Origin: Gemmatimonadota bacterium
GTDB lineage: Bacteria > Gemmatimonadota > Gemmatimonadetes > Gemmatimonadales > GWC2-71-9
Direction of reading: 5' to 3'
Length of the DNA: 45,449 bases
Assembly (NCBI GenBank): GCA_003222055.1
Contig: QHUT01000066.1
Span: 1 to 45,449 of the forward strand
Both the position numbers and the translations under genes were made by a program. Below the pieces are notes generated by a model. It was not told the origin of the DNA. It saw nothing but the letters and a program-made list of their open reading frames with translations, and did not search any database. Below are positions 31,956 to 39,887 of this stretch, one piece after another (position 1 is the first letter of the stretch; the number at the start of each line of letters is the position of its first letter).

Positions 31956-34482
31956 GGAGCTGTTCGAGCGCTTGGACGAGATCGGGCTTGAGCGCGAGCA
32001 CCGAGCGGAGCGGGTCTTGCTCCAGGTTCTGCATCCGGGCCGGGGCGGTCTTGATCGTGAACCTCTTGATATCGAGCTTCGGCGTGACCTCGCTCCACTT
32101 GAGCGGCATCGACACCGGCGCCCCGGGCAGAGGCCGCGCGCTGAACGGGGCGACGAGCAGGCGCCCGTGGCCGTTCTGCACGTAGTCGAGGTACACCTTG
32201 CCGTCGCGCCTTTGGACCTGGCGTGTTACCGTGGCGATTTCCGGCAGCTCGGCCGCGATGACACGAGCCAGGAGTCCGCCGAGCGTGCGGGATTGTTCGT
32301 AGGTGACCTGGCGGCCCAACGGGATCAGCACGTGAAGGCCGGTCGAGCCGCTCGTCTTGATGCCCGTCGGCAGGCCGATATCGTCGCACAACGCCTGGAC
32401 GGCCTTCGCGACCGTGACCACGTCCCTAAACGGGGCCTCCTTCGGATCGAGGTCCAGGATGCACCAGTCGGGCGTTTCCAGGGTCGACACGCGGGACGAC
32501 CAGACGTGAAGCAGGATCGCGGCCATGTTGGCGATGTAGAGAAGCGAGGACTCGTTGTCGCACACGAAATAGTCAAGGTCGCGCTGCGAGTCCTCGCTCC
32601 AGATCGTGACCGTTCGCACGAACGCCTGGGCATACTCCGGGGCGTCCTTCTGGAAAAAGGACTTCCCGTTGATGCCGTCGGGGAAGCGCGTGAGCACGAG
32701 CGGCCGGTCGGCCAGATAGGGCAACATCCACGGGGATATCGCCCGGTAGTAGTCGATCAAGTCGCCCTTGGTATAGCGCTCGTCGGGCCAGAAGACCTTC
32801 TCGAGATTCGAAAACTTTACTTCTCGGGGAAGAGGGACGGGAAAAGGGGGAAGAGGAAGCGACTCACGATCGGAGTCACTTCCCTCTTCCCTCTTCCCCC
32901 TTCCGCGTGTCGCTGCTTCCGTGATCGGCTTATCATCCCGAAATCGAACGAACACCGGTTGCCGCAACAGCCCTTCGTCGGTCCATTCTTTGTACCGGAC
33001 TTCCGCGATCAGCGTGGGCTCGACCCACGTGTGCCCGGAGTCCTGGGGGACCGGGCCGCTAAAGGCCGGCGTCGGACGAACTCCGCGCTCCAGCACGGCG
33101 CTCACGTCCTTGAGCTGCGCCGCGCTGAACCCGCTGCCCGCGCGTCCGCTGTACACCAGCTTCCCGTTCTCGTACGCGCCCAGGTCGAGCGCGCCGAACC
33201 CCGAGCGCGAGCCTTTGGGCCGCGTGAAGCCCACGACCACGAAGTCGTCGACCCGGTCGGCGCGGATCTTGAGCCAGTTGGGCGAGCGGCCGGCACGATA
33301 GGGTGCGTCCGCCTTTTTCGCCACGATCCCCTCGAGCCCCATCTTCACGACCTGCTCGTACAGCGCCTCGCCGTCCTTCTCGAAGTGCGTGAGATACTTG
33401 ATCGGACCGACGCGCGGTACGATCTGCTCGAGCAGGGCCTTGCGCTGCTCGAGCGGCAGCGGCCGGAGATCGTAGCCCTCGAAGGCGAGCAGATCGAACA
33501 GGTACAGCACCGCGGGCGCGTCGACCGCGGCGCGCCGCACCTCGAGCGCCCGGGCCACCTTGGCGCGGTTCTGGAGTCGCTGGAAGCTCGGCCGCCCCGC
33601 CTCGTCCGGAACGACCAGCTCGCCGTCGAAGATGTACCCGTCATACGGCAGCGCCGTCAGGGCGCGGCTGATCTCCGGAAACGAGGGCGCGATGTCGTGC
33701 CCGTTGCGGGTGACGAGCCGCGCGTCTCCTGCCTCGCGGCCGGCGCGGACCCGGTACCCGTCGAGCTTGAGTTCGAACAGCCATCCGGGCTTCGAGAACG
33801 GCTGCTCGCGCGTCTCCGCCAGCATCGGCTCCGCTTGCGCGAGCGTGATGGCGCGCCTGGGCGCCTTGAGACGGGCGAGCGCCTTCACCACCGGCGCCGC
33901 GCGGTCCTTTCCCGCCTTCAGCTCCTCGACGGTGAGCCCGGACAGGACCGACTCGAGCGGCAGCGCCCCGTCCGACGCGGCGTAGCCATCCTTCTCCTTG
34001 ATGAGCAGCCACTCCTTCTCGCCCTTCTTGAGCTTCACGAGGGTCCATTTGCCCTTGAGTTTGTAGCCGTGCAGCTCGAACAGCAGCTTCCCTTTTTTCA
34101 TGCCCTCATGGGGATCCTCGAGCGGTACCCAACGTCCGCGGTCCCACACGATCACCGCGCCGGCCCCGTAGTTGCCCTCGGGGATCAGCCCCTCGAAGTC
34201 GCCGTACTCGAGCGGGTGGTCTTCCACGTGCACGGCGAGGCGCTTGTCGGCCCGATTGGGCGAGGGGCCCTTCGGAACGGCCCAGGACCGGAGCACGCCG
34301 TCCATCTCGAGGCGCAGGTCCCAATGGAGCCGGCGGGCGGCGTGCATATGCACGACGAACAGCCCCCCGGCGGACGGTGCTGCCGTGGCGGGACGGGCGC
34401 CGGGCTCCGGCGTGCGGTCCAGAGACCGCTTGGCCCGGTAGGTACCGAGCGGATCCGGCCCGGGCTTCCGTTTTGAAGGCAT
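31939..34482 (-). CDS. ligD: multifunctional NHEJ DNA ligase LigD
   Basis: LigD processes and seals double-strand breaks together with Ku. The 847-residue chain has the order phosphoesterase-ligase-polymerase, as in Pseudomonas LigD. Residues 40-180 are the 3'-phosphoesterase, with HMHAARRLHWDLRLE and VEDHPLEYGDFEG. Residues about 215-520 are the ATP-dependent ligase, with the adenylated Lys239 in ELKLDGYR, FDGELVV and EGIVAKK. Residues about 555-835 are the primase-polymerase, with CILDLDP as metal-binding aspartates and KTSGSTGLHVLIPL. The linker near 525-552 (GKREEGSDSDRE, proline-rich after it) is encoded by an imperfect palindrome. The gene diverges from ku by 19 bp and overlaps the hydrolase gene by 17 bp. 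Confidence 0.95.
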   Translation of the reverse strand: MPSKRKPGPDPLGTYRAKRSLDRTPEPGARPATAAPSAGGLFVVHMHAARRLHWDLRLEMDGVLRSWAVPKGPSPNRADKRLAVHVEDHPLEYGDFEGLIPEGNYGAGAVIVWDRGRWVPLEDPHEGMKKGKLLFELHGYKLKGKWTLVKLKKGEKEWLLIKEKDGYAASDGALPLESVLSGLTVEELKAGKDRAAPVVKALARLKAPRRAITLAQAEPMLAETREQPFSKPGWLFELKLDGYRVRAGREAGDARLVTRNGHDIAPSFPEISRALTALPYDGYIFDGELVVPDEAGRPSFQRLQNRAKVARALEVRRAAVDAPAVLYLFDLLAFEGYDLRPLPLEQRKALLEQIVPRVGPIKYLTHFEKDGEALYEQVVKMGLEGIVAKKADAPYRAGRSPNWLKIRADRVDDFVVVGFTRPKGSRSGFGALDLGAYENGKLVYSGRAGSGFSAAQLKDVSAVLERGVRPTPAFSGPVPQDSGHTWVEPTLIAEVRYKEWTDEGLLRQPVFVRFRDDKPITEAATRGRGKREEGSDSDRESLPLPPFPVPLPREVKFSNLEKVFWPDERYTKGDLIDYYRAISPWMLPYLADRPLVLTRFPDGINGKSFFQKDAPEYAQAFVRTVTIWSEDSQRDLDYFVCDNESSLLYIANMAAILLHVWSSRVSTLETPDWCILDLDPKEAPFRDVVTVAKAVQALCDDIGLPTGIKTSGSTGLHVLIPLGRQVTYEQSRTLGGLLARVIAAELPEIATVTRQVQRRDGKVYLDYVQNGHGRLLVAPFSARPLPGAPVSMPLKWSEVTPKLDIKRFTIKTAPARMQNLEQDPLRSVLALKPDLVQALEQLHGRLG
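32846..32900. repeat. imperfect palindrome inside ligD coding for the linker
   Basis: GGAAGCGACTC (32855-32865) and GAGTCACTTCC (32873-32883) pair with one G-T wobble around a 7-nt loop. Purine-rich GGGGGAAGA on one side and CTTCC-rich repeats on the other extend the arms with small gaps. The sequence differs clearly from the rest of ligD in composition and lies exactly between the ligase and polymerase domains. Confidence 0.6.
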
Positions 34483-34501
34483 TGGGGTGAAATCTTAACC
34501 T
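34483..34501. promoter_or_regulatory. 19-bp divergent ligD-ku promoter gap
   Basis: Only 19 bp separate the two start codons. TAAGAT on the minus strand (34497-34492) lies 9 nt before the ligD start, and TGAAAT on the plus strand (34488-34493) lies 8 nt before the ku start. Each could act as a -10 box for a leaderless message. No ribosome site is seen for either gene. Confidence 0.4.
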
Positions 34502-35371
34502 ATGAGCGCACACCCGCTTGGTTCCGCGACCCTGTCCTTCGGCCTCGTGTCCGTGCCGATCAAACTGTTTTCGACCGGTGAGTCGTCGGCCGCCATCAGC
34601 TTCAACTGGCTCCACAAAAAGGACGGCGCCCGCCTGAAGCAGCAGTACGTCTGCTCCAAAGACGGCGACAAGGTCGAGAAGGACGAGATGGTGAAGGGCT
34701 ACGAGTTCACGAAGGGGCAGTACGTGATCTTCAAGCCGGAGGAGCTGAAGGCCCTCGAGGAAAAGTCCACCAACACGGTCGAGATCACCGAGTTCGTGCC
34801 GGCGGACCAGGTGGATAGGAAAGTCGTCGAGAAGTCGTATTTCCTCGGCCCCGACAAAGGCGGCGACCGGGCGTATCGCCTGCTGGCGGAGGCGCTCAAG
34901 CAGACGGGGCGCGTTGCGGTGGGGCAGTACGCGGCGCGCGGCAAGCAGTACCTCATCGCCGTGCGACCCGAGGCCAACGGGCTCGTGATGGAGCAGCTGC
35001 GCTACGCCAACGAGATCCGCTCGATCGCCGAGGTGCCGATCCCCAAGATCGAGGTCAAGAAGCCGGAGCTGCAGCTCGCCGTTCAGCTGGTGGAGCAGGC
35101 GGCGTCCGAGGCCTTCAAGCCCGAGAATTACGAGGACAACGTGCGCAAGCGGGTGCTCGAGCAGATTCAGCGCAAGGTGGAGGGGAAGGAGATCACCGAG
35201 GAGCCCGCCGAGGCGCCCAAGACGCAGATCATCGACCTGATGGAAGCACTCAAGGCGAGCCTCAAGGCGAAAGGGACCGCTGGGGAGCGGAAGCCCGCGA
35301 AGCGGGTCGAGGGCAAGGCGCCGAAGGCGGCTCCCGCGGCCAAGCGGAAGGTGGGAGGTGCCAGGGGCTAG
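34502..35371 (+). CDS. ku: Ku protein (NHEJ end-binding)
   Basis: Ku binds DNA ends as a homodimer and recruits LigD. The 289-residue protein has the bacterial Ku core (residues 1 to about 245): LGSATLSFGLVSVPIKLFS at the start, LKQQYVCSKDGDKVEKDEMVKGYEF, and YFLGPDKGGDRAYRLLAEAL, here given in shortened blocks. The core ends near YEDNVRKRVLEQIQRKVEG, followed by a lysine/alanine-rich tail (KPAKRVEGKAPKAAPAAKRK), which in other Ku proteins aids DNA binding. It is the divergent partner of ligD with a 19-bp gap, so both are probably controlled together. The MerR-TPR gene follows after 13 bp. Confidence 0.95.
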   Translation: MSAHPLGSATLSFGLVSVPIKLFSTGESSAAISFNWLHKKDGARLKQQYVCSKDGDKVEKDEMVKGYEFTKGQYVIFKPEELKALEEKSTNTVEITEFVPADQVDRKVVEKSYFLGPDKGGDRAYRLLAEALKQTGRVAVGQYAARGKQYLIAVRPEANGLVMEQLRYANEIRSIAEVPIPKIEVKKPELQLAVQLVEQAASEAFKPENYEDNVRKRVLEQIQRKVEGKEITEEPAEAPKTQIIDLMEALKASLKAKGTAGERKPAKRVEGKAPKAAPAAKRKVGGARG

Positions 35372-35384
35372 GGGTTAGTACGGG

Positions 35385-36224
35385 ATGAAGGGATACAATT
35401 CCCGGGACGTCGCTAGGCTGCTGGGATTGACCGTCGCGCAGGTGCGGGGATTCGCACGCGACGGTTTTTTGACGCCCGCCCCTGCGGCCGGGCGCAGACG
35501 GCGGGGCGGACTGCAGTTCTCCTTTCAGGATCTCGTCATCCTGCGCACGGCCAAGGCCCTGGTGGCCGCGCGTATCCCCACCCGGCGCATCCGGCGCGCC
35601 CTGAAGAAACTGCGCCTGGAGCTGCCGCGCGGCCGCTCGCTGGCCGAGCTGCGGATCACGGCCGAGGGCGACCGCATCATGGTGAGCGACGGCGAAACGG
35701 CTTGGAATCCCGAATCGGACCAGACCCATCTCGATTTCGCCGTCTCCGATCTCGCGACGCGCGCGGCGCCGATCGCGCGTCGCACCGCGCAAGCGGCGCG
35801 CGCCGCCGCAGGTGACCTCGACGCCGACGACTGGTACGAGCTGGGCCTCGAGCTCGAGGCCGTGGAGCCCGCGGAGGCCCGCGACGCGTACCGGCGTGCC
35901 CTCGAGCTCGACGCCCACCACGCGGATGCCCACGTGAACCTGGGCCGGCTGCTGCATGAAGAGGGCCTGGTGCAGGAGGCCGAGCGCCACTACCGGCTCG
36001 CGCTGCGCGAGAAACCCGAGCATGCGACCGCCGCGTTCAACCTGGGGATCGCGCTCGAGGATCTGGACCGTCCGGGGGACGCGGTGGAGGCGTATCGCGC
36101 GGCGCTCGCCCTCGACCCGCGGCTCGCGGACGCGCACTACAACGTGGCGCGGCTGTACGAGAAGGGGGGAAAGAAGGCGGCCGCGCTGAGGCACCTGTCG
36201 ATCTATCGCCGACTCACGAGCTAA
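35385..36224 (+). CDS. MerR-like HTH protein with TPR repeats
   Basis: A 279-residue protein with two parts. Residues about 4-75 resemble the MerR winged helix (YNSRDVARLLGLTVAQVRGFARDG, then FSFQDLVILRTAKALVAARI). Residues about 145-275 hold three to four TPR units, seen in EARDAYRRALELDAHHADAHVNLGRLL, AERHYRLALREKPEHATAAFNLGIAL and AVEAYRAALALDPRLADAHYNVARLY, given here in pieces. It is probably a DNA-binding regulator whose TPR part binds a partner. It follows ku by 13 bp on the same strand and may respond to or control the repair genes. Its stop overlaps that of the convergent rtcB. Confidence 0.78.
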   Translation: MKGYNSRDVARLLGLTVAQVRGFARDGFLTPAPAAGRRRRGGLQFSFQDLVILRTAKALVAARIPTRRIRRALKKLRLELPRGRSLAELRITAEGDRIMVSDGETAWNPESDQTHLDFAVSDLATRAAPIARRTAQAARAAAGDLDADDWYELGLELEAVEPAEARDAYRRALELDAHHADAHVNLGRLLHEEGLVQEAERHYRLALREKPEHATAAFNLGIALEDLDRPGDAVEAYRAALALDPRLADAHYNVARLYEKGGKKAAALRHLSIYRRLTS

Positions 36225-37423
36225 TCCCGATAGGGGTCCAGCTCGTTCTCCCCCGCCATCACGACGATCAGCGGCGTCAGGGTGTGGAGCACCGTCACGG
36301 TGTCGCCCTGCGCCGCGAGCACGTCCGGCAGACGACGGTAGGCATGGGGGGACTCATCGAGGCCCCCGCCCCGCAGAATCACGCCCTTCTCACCCACCCA
36401 CTCGCGCAGCATGTCCCACGTGATCTTCCCGGGACTGACGACCGCGCCCGTTTTGCGGTTCACCTTGCCGCGCGCCGCCGTGCGCGACATCACGCGGCCG
36501 GCCCCGTGCACCGTCGAATACAGCGACGCGCGCTGGCGCTCCGAATCGCCGCGCGCGCCCTCGATGATCACCGCGTCGTCGCCCATCGAGCCCCCCACGA
36601 AGCCCCGCTGGCCGGGAAACGCCGGCGTCGCCCCCTTCCGCACCACGACGTAGTCCGTCCCGCCGTGCGTCTCCTGCCACGCGAAGTTGTGGTGGTTGTG
36701 CACGAGCTCCAGCTCCTCACCACCCAGGAGCGAAACGACCTTGCGCGCCACCCACTCCCGCCCCGCGTACGCGTACGCGCCCGCCAACGTCATGAGCTGC
36801 CAGTAGTCGTGCCCGAGCGGCTGGTCGAGCGAGAACAGCGCCTCCCGCTCCGGAACGCGCTCGCCCCACCTTTTCCCCTGCGATAGCGCCAGGAACCCCG
36901 ACGCCACGGTATGGCCCAGACCGCGGCTCCCGAAGTGGACGCCCACCCAGAGATCCCCCGCTTCGTCCGCGAACACGTCCACATAGTGATTGCCGCCGCC
37001 CACGGTGCCGAGCTGGCTGCGTGCCTTGGCCTTGAGTCCGTCCCGCTCGTGCTTCCCCGGCAGGGCGCTCCAGGCGGGGTCCGCGAACAGCGGATGATCG
37101 GTGGGCGCGTCGTCGGCCCGGTTGGTCCGGCCCATCCCGAACGAGATGACGTGCTGGATCTCGTCGGCGAGGGCTTCGAGCTCCGCGCGGGAGTAGTCGC
37201 GCGCCCGCCGGTCCGTCCGGATGGCGGCGTTGCCGCACGCGATGTCGAACCCCACGCCCACGACGCTCACCTGGCGGCGGTACGCCGCCACGCCGCCGAT
37301 GGGCATGACGTAGCCCAGGTGGCCGTCCGCCATCAGGGCCACGCGATCGGCCCGGCTCGCGACGTCACGCAGCTGCGCCAGCGTCTGCGCGTCGTGGGAA
37401 CCGAAGATCACGGGCTCGGCCAT
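36221..37423 (-). CDS. rtcB: RtcB-family RNA ligase
   Basis: RtcB joins RNA 3'-phosphate or 2',3'-cyclic phosphate ends to 5'-OH ends using GTP and manganese. The 400-residue chain is shorter than the usual 400-480 but complete. Metal ligands are Asp60 and Cys63 in GFDIACGN, where the family has DVGCG, and histidines in GVHFGSRG (His163) and HNHHNFAW (His242 region). The nucleophile is His306 in YSTVHGAGRVMSR. Start MADGHLG and the end VVMAGENELDPYRD are also typical. No archease or RtcA gene is adjacent. It is the last gene of the RuBisCO-like operon, 3 bp after the DUF72 gene, and its stop overlaps the convergent TPR gene. Confidence 0.9.
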   Translation of the reverse strand: MAEPVIFGSHDAQTLAQLRDVASRADRVALMADGHLGYVMPIGGVAAYRRQVSVVGVGFDIACGNAAIRTDRRARDYSRAELEALADEIQHVISFGMGRTNRADDAPTDHPLFADPAWSALPGKHERDGLKAKARSQLGTVGGGNHYVDVFADEAGDLWVGVHFGSRGLGHTVASGFLALSQGKRWGERVPEREALFSLDQPLGHDYWQLMTLAGAYAYAGREWVARKVVSLLGGEELELVHNHHNFAWQETHGGTDYVVVRKGATPAFPGQRGFVGGSMGDDAVIIEGARGDSERQRASLYSTVHGAGRVMSRTAARGKVNRKTGAVVSPGKITWDMLREWVGEKGVILRGGGLDESPHAYRRLPDVLAAQGDTVTVLHTLTPLIVVMAGENELDPYRD

Positions 37424-37426
37424 CGC

Positions 37427-38128
37427 TCACTCGAGCAGGGTCACGAACTGTTGCGCCAGCTGCGGCCCGATGCCCGACTCCTCGTGCTTGAAGAAGATGA
37501 ACGCGTCCTGCCACTCCTTGCCGAGGTCCCGCACCGTTTTCGCCCACTGCTGCAGGTCTTCCTTCTTATACCCCTCGTCGCGCAGCCGCAGGTAGCCGAA
37601 GTCCGCCGTGGCGACGAGCGGCGTGTGCCCCGCTTCGGTGTCCGCGACGCACAGGGCGGCGTTGGCGGTACGCAGCGCCGCGTACACGTCGTCGGTGAAC
37701 CAGGACTCGTGGCGGAACTCCCAGGCGCAGCGCAGGTCGGCGGGGAACTGGGTGAGCAGGTCGTTGAGCCGGTCCACGTCCATCTTGAAGTTGGGAGGGA
37801 GCTGGAACAGCATCGGCCCGAGCTTGGGTCCGAGCTTGCGCGCCGTCTCGATGAAGTAGCGCAGCGGATCGTCCACGTCCTTGAGGCGCGCGAGGTGCGT
37901 GATGCGCTGGGGCGCCTTGAGCACGAACGTGAACCCGGCGGGCGTCGCCTGATCCCATCCCGCGACCGTCTTCGCGTTCGGCATCCGATAGAACGTGTAG
38001 TTCACCTCGACCGTCGACAGACGCTGGGCGTAGTACTCGAGCATCTTGGACTCGGGGGTCTTGGCCGGATAGAACGTCCCCTTCCACTCGGGGAAATTGT
38101 AGCCGGAGGTGCCGACGCGGACCGTCAC
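37427..38128 (-). CDS. DUF72 (YecE-like) protein
   Basis: A 233-residue DUF72 protein with a TIM-barrel-like fold. The opening VRVGTSGYNFPEWKGTFYP, then YAQRLSTVEVNYTFYRMP and FVLKAPQRITH are the family signature, and EFRHESWF near the centre is another conserved block. The activity is unknown; members often stand near nucleic-acid enzymes. GTG 38128 is chosen because it gives a GTGA overlap with the aldehyde dehydrogenase stop, the pattern used throughout the window; a GTG nine bases earlier would only add three residues. It precedes rtcB by 3 bp. Joint function with rtcB is not established. Confidence 0.88.
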   Translation of the reverse strand: MTVRVGTSGYNFPEWKGTFYPAKTPESKMLEYYAQRLSTVEVNYTFYRMPNAKTVAGWDQATPAGFTFVLKAPQRITHLARLKDVDDPLRYFIETARKLGPKLGPMLFQLPPNFKMDVDRLNDLLTQFPADLRCAWEFRHESWFTDDVYAALRTANAALCVADTEAGHTPLVATADFGYLRLRDEGYKKEDLQQWAKTVRDLGKEWQDAFIFFKHEESGIGPQLAQQFVTLLE

Positions 38129-39489
38129 GCCACCCACACCGTCTTGATGTTCACGAACTCCCGCAGCCCATACTCCGACAGCTCGCGCCCGTAGCCGGAA
38201 CGCTTCACCCCGCCGAACGGGAGCCGGGGATCGGACTTGACCAACCCGTTCACGAACACGCTCCCCGCGTCGAGCTCGCGCGCGATGCGCTCGCCACGCG
38301 CGCGGTCGGCCGTCCAGACGGAGGCGCCGAGCCCGTACACCGAGGTGTTCGCGATGCGAACCGCTTCGCCCTCGTCCCGGGCGACCACCACCGCCGCTAC
38401 CGGCCCGAAGGTCTCTTCATCGAACGCGGGGGTCCCGGGCTGCACGGCCGCGAGGACGGTGGGTGGATAGAACGCCCCCGGGCCGTCCGGCACCCGCCCA
38501 CCGAGCACCAGCTGGGCGCCCTGGCGCACCGACTCCTCCACCTGGCGGTGCAGGTTGATGCGCAGATCGAGCCGTGCCTGCGGGCCCACGGCGGTCGCCG
38601 GGTCGAGCGGATCGCCGACCCGTCGCGAGCGCATCTCCGCGGTGAACTGCTCGATGAATCGGCCCGCGACCCGATCCGCCACGATGAACCGCTTCGCCGC
38701 GATGCAGCTCTGACCGCTGTTCTGAAGCCGGGCATCGGCCGCGGTCTTCGCCGCGCGCGTCAGGTCGGCGTCGTCGAGCACGATGAACGGGTCGCTGCCT
38801 CCGAGCTCGAGCACCGTCTTCTTGAGGTGTCGTCCGGCGCGCTCCGCCACCTGGCTCCCGGCGCGGTCCGACCCGGTGAGGGTCACGGCGCGCACGCGTG
38901 GGTCGGCGATGACTCCCGCCGTCGCCTCGTTCGAGAGAAAGACCGCCCGGAACAGCCCCTCCGGAAACCCGGCCTCGCGGAACAGCTGCTCGATCTCGAG
39001 CGCGCAGCGCGACACGTTGGGCGCGTGCTTCAGTATGCCGGCGTTCCCCGCGGCGAGCGCCGGGGCCGCGAAGCGGAACACCTGCCAAAAGGGAAAATTC
39101 CACGGCATGATCGCGAGCACGGGCCCGATCGCGTCGAAGCGGACGTAGCTTCGCGCCGCGTCCGTCTCGCGCGGCTCGTCCGCCAGCATGGCGGCGGCCT
39201 GCTCCGCGTAATAGTCGCACGCCCACGCGCACTTCGCCGCCTCCGCCGTCCCCTGCGCGAGCGGCTTCCCCATCTCGAGCGCCATCGTGCGGGCGTAGGC
39301 ATCCTTCCGCTCGCGCAGGATGCGGGCCGCCGCGCGCAGCCGCTCGGCGCGCCCCGCGACGGGCACGCGGCGCCAATCGCGCGACGCCGCATCCGCCCGC
39401 ACGATGATTCGGTCCAGCTCCCCGGGCGACGTCTCCTCGAAGCGTTCGAGCACGGCCCCCGTGACGGGGTTGACGGACTGGAGACTCAC
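38125..39489 (-). CDS. NAD(P)-dependent aldehyde dehydrogenase (succinate-semialdehyde type)
   Basis: A 454-residue aldehyde dehydrogenase. PWNFPFWQVFRF, TGSDRAGSQVA, the general base Glu228 in LELGGSDPF and the nucleophile Cys262 in QNSGQSCIAAKRF are all in place. The length and the GQSCIAAKR pattern resemble the YneI/Sad succinate-semialdehyde dehydrogenase group, but family members accept other aldehydes. GTG 39489 is chosen because it forms a GTGA overlap with the cupin stop; a longer frame to 39531 runs into the cupin gene. It is coupled to cupin and DUF72. In the context of a RuBisCO-like protein, it may oxidise an aldehyde made by that pathway, which is inference. Confidence 0.9.
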   Translation of the reverse strand: MSLQSVNPVTGAVLERFEETSPGELDRIIVRADAASRDWRRVPVAGRAERLRAAARILRERKDAYARTMALEMGKPLAQGTAEAAKCAWACDYYAEQAAAMLADEPRETDAARSYVRFDAIGPVLAIMPWNFPFWQVFRFAAPALAAGNAGILKHAPNVSRCALEIEQLFREAGFPEGLFRAVFLSNEATAGVIADPRVRAVTLTGSDRAGSQVAERAGRHLKKTVLELGGSDPFIVLDDADLTRAAKTAADARLQNSGQSCIAAKRFIVADRVAGRFIEQFTAEMRSRRVGDPLDPATAVGPQARLDLRINLHRQVEESVRQGAQLVLGGRVPDGPGAFYPPTVLAAVQPGTPAFDEETFGPVAAVVVARDEGEAVRIANTSVYGLGASVWTADRARGERIARELDAGSVFVNGLVKSDPRLPFGGVKRSGYGRELSEYGLREFVNIKTVWVA

Positions 39490-39887
39490 CCGATCACCTC
39501 GGGACGATCCCGCTCCCGGTCCACCGTACACAGGAACCCCAGCGGCTCCTCGCCGCTCGCCCGGAACTGGTGCGCCACGCCGGGAGCCACGTAGATGCAG
39601 TCGAACGGCGCGATATCGTGCGTCGTGTCGCCCAGGATCACGCGCCCGCGCCCGCGGATCACGACCACGGCGTGCGGGTGCCGGTGCCGCTCGAAGGTCG
39701 AGTAGCCCCCCGGCTCGACCTCGAAGTAGCGCGTGAGGAAGTTGAACGCCTCCTCACCGGCCCCTTCGCCCAGGAGCGTCTGTCGCGTGACGCCCCGGTA
39801 GGGAACGTCCGCCGTCTTGTACTGGCGCAGGGGCACGCCGTCCCAGCGGAAGGCAGCGAACTTGAGGAGCTTCGACGGGTCGGTCAT
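39486..39887 (-). CDS. cupin-domain protein paired with the RuBisCO-like gene
   Basis: A 133-residue single-domain cupin. GGYSTFERHRHPHAVVVIRG carries His68, His70 and His72, and VAPGVAHQF carries His106. These can form a metal site, but the usual glutamate of the HxHxxxxE motif is replaced (valine or alanine at that place). The N-terminal RQYKTADVPYRGVTRQTLLG is shared with cupins often found beside RuBisCO-like proteins. In Rhodospirillum rubrum a cupin (CupA) next to the RuBisCO-like isomerase releases methanethiol from methylthio-xylulose phosphate. The same role is plausible here but not shown. ATG 39887 overlaps the RuBisCO-like stop (ATGA). Confidence 0.8.
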   Translation of the reverse strand: MTDPSKLLKFAAFRWDGVPLRQYKTADVPYRGVTRQTLLGEGAGEEAFNFLTRYFEVEPGGYSTFERHRHPHAVVVIRGRGRVILGDTTHDIAPFDCIYVAPGVAHQFRASGEEPLGFLCTVDRERDRPEVIG

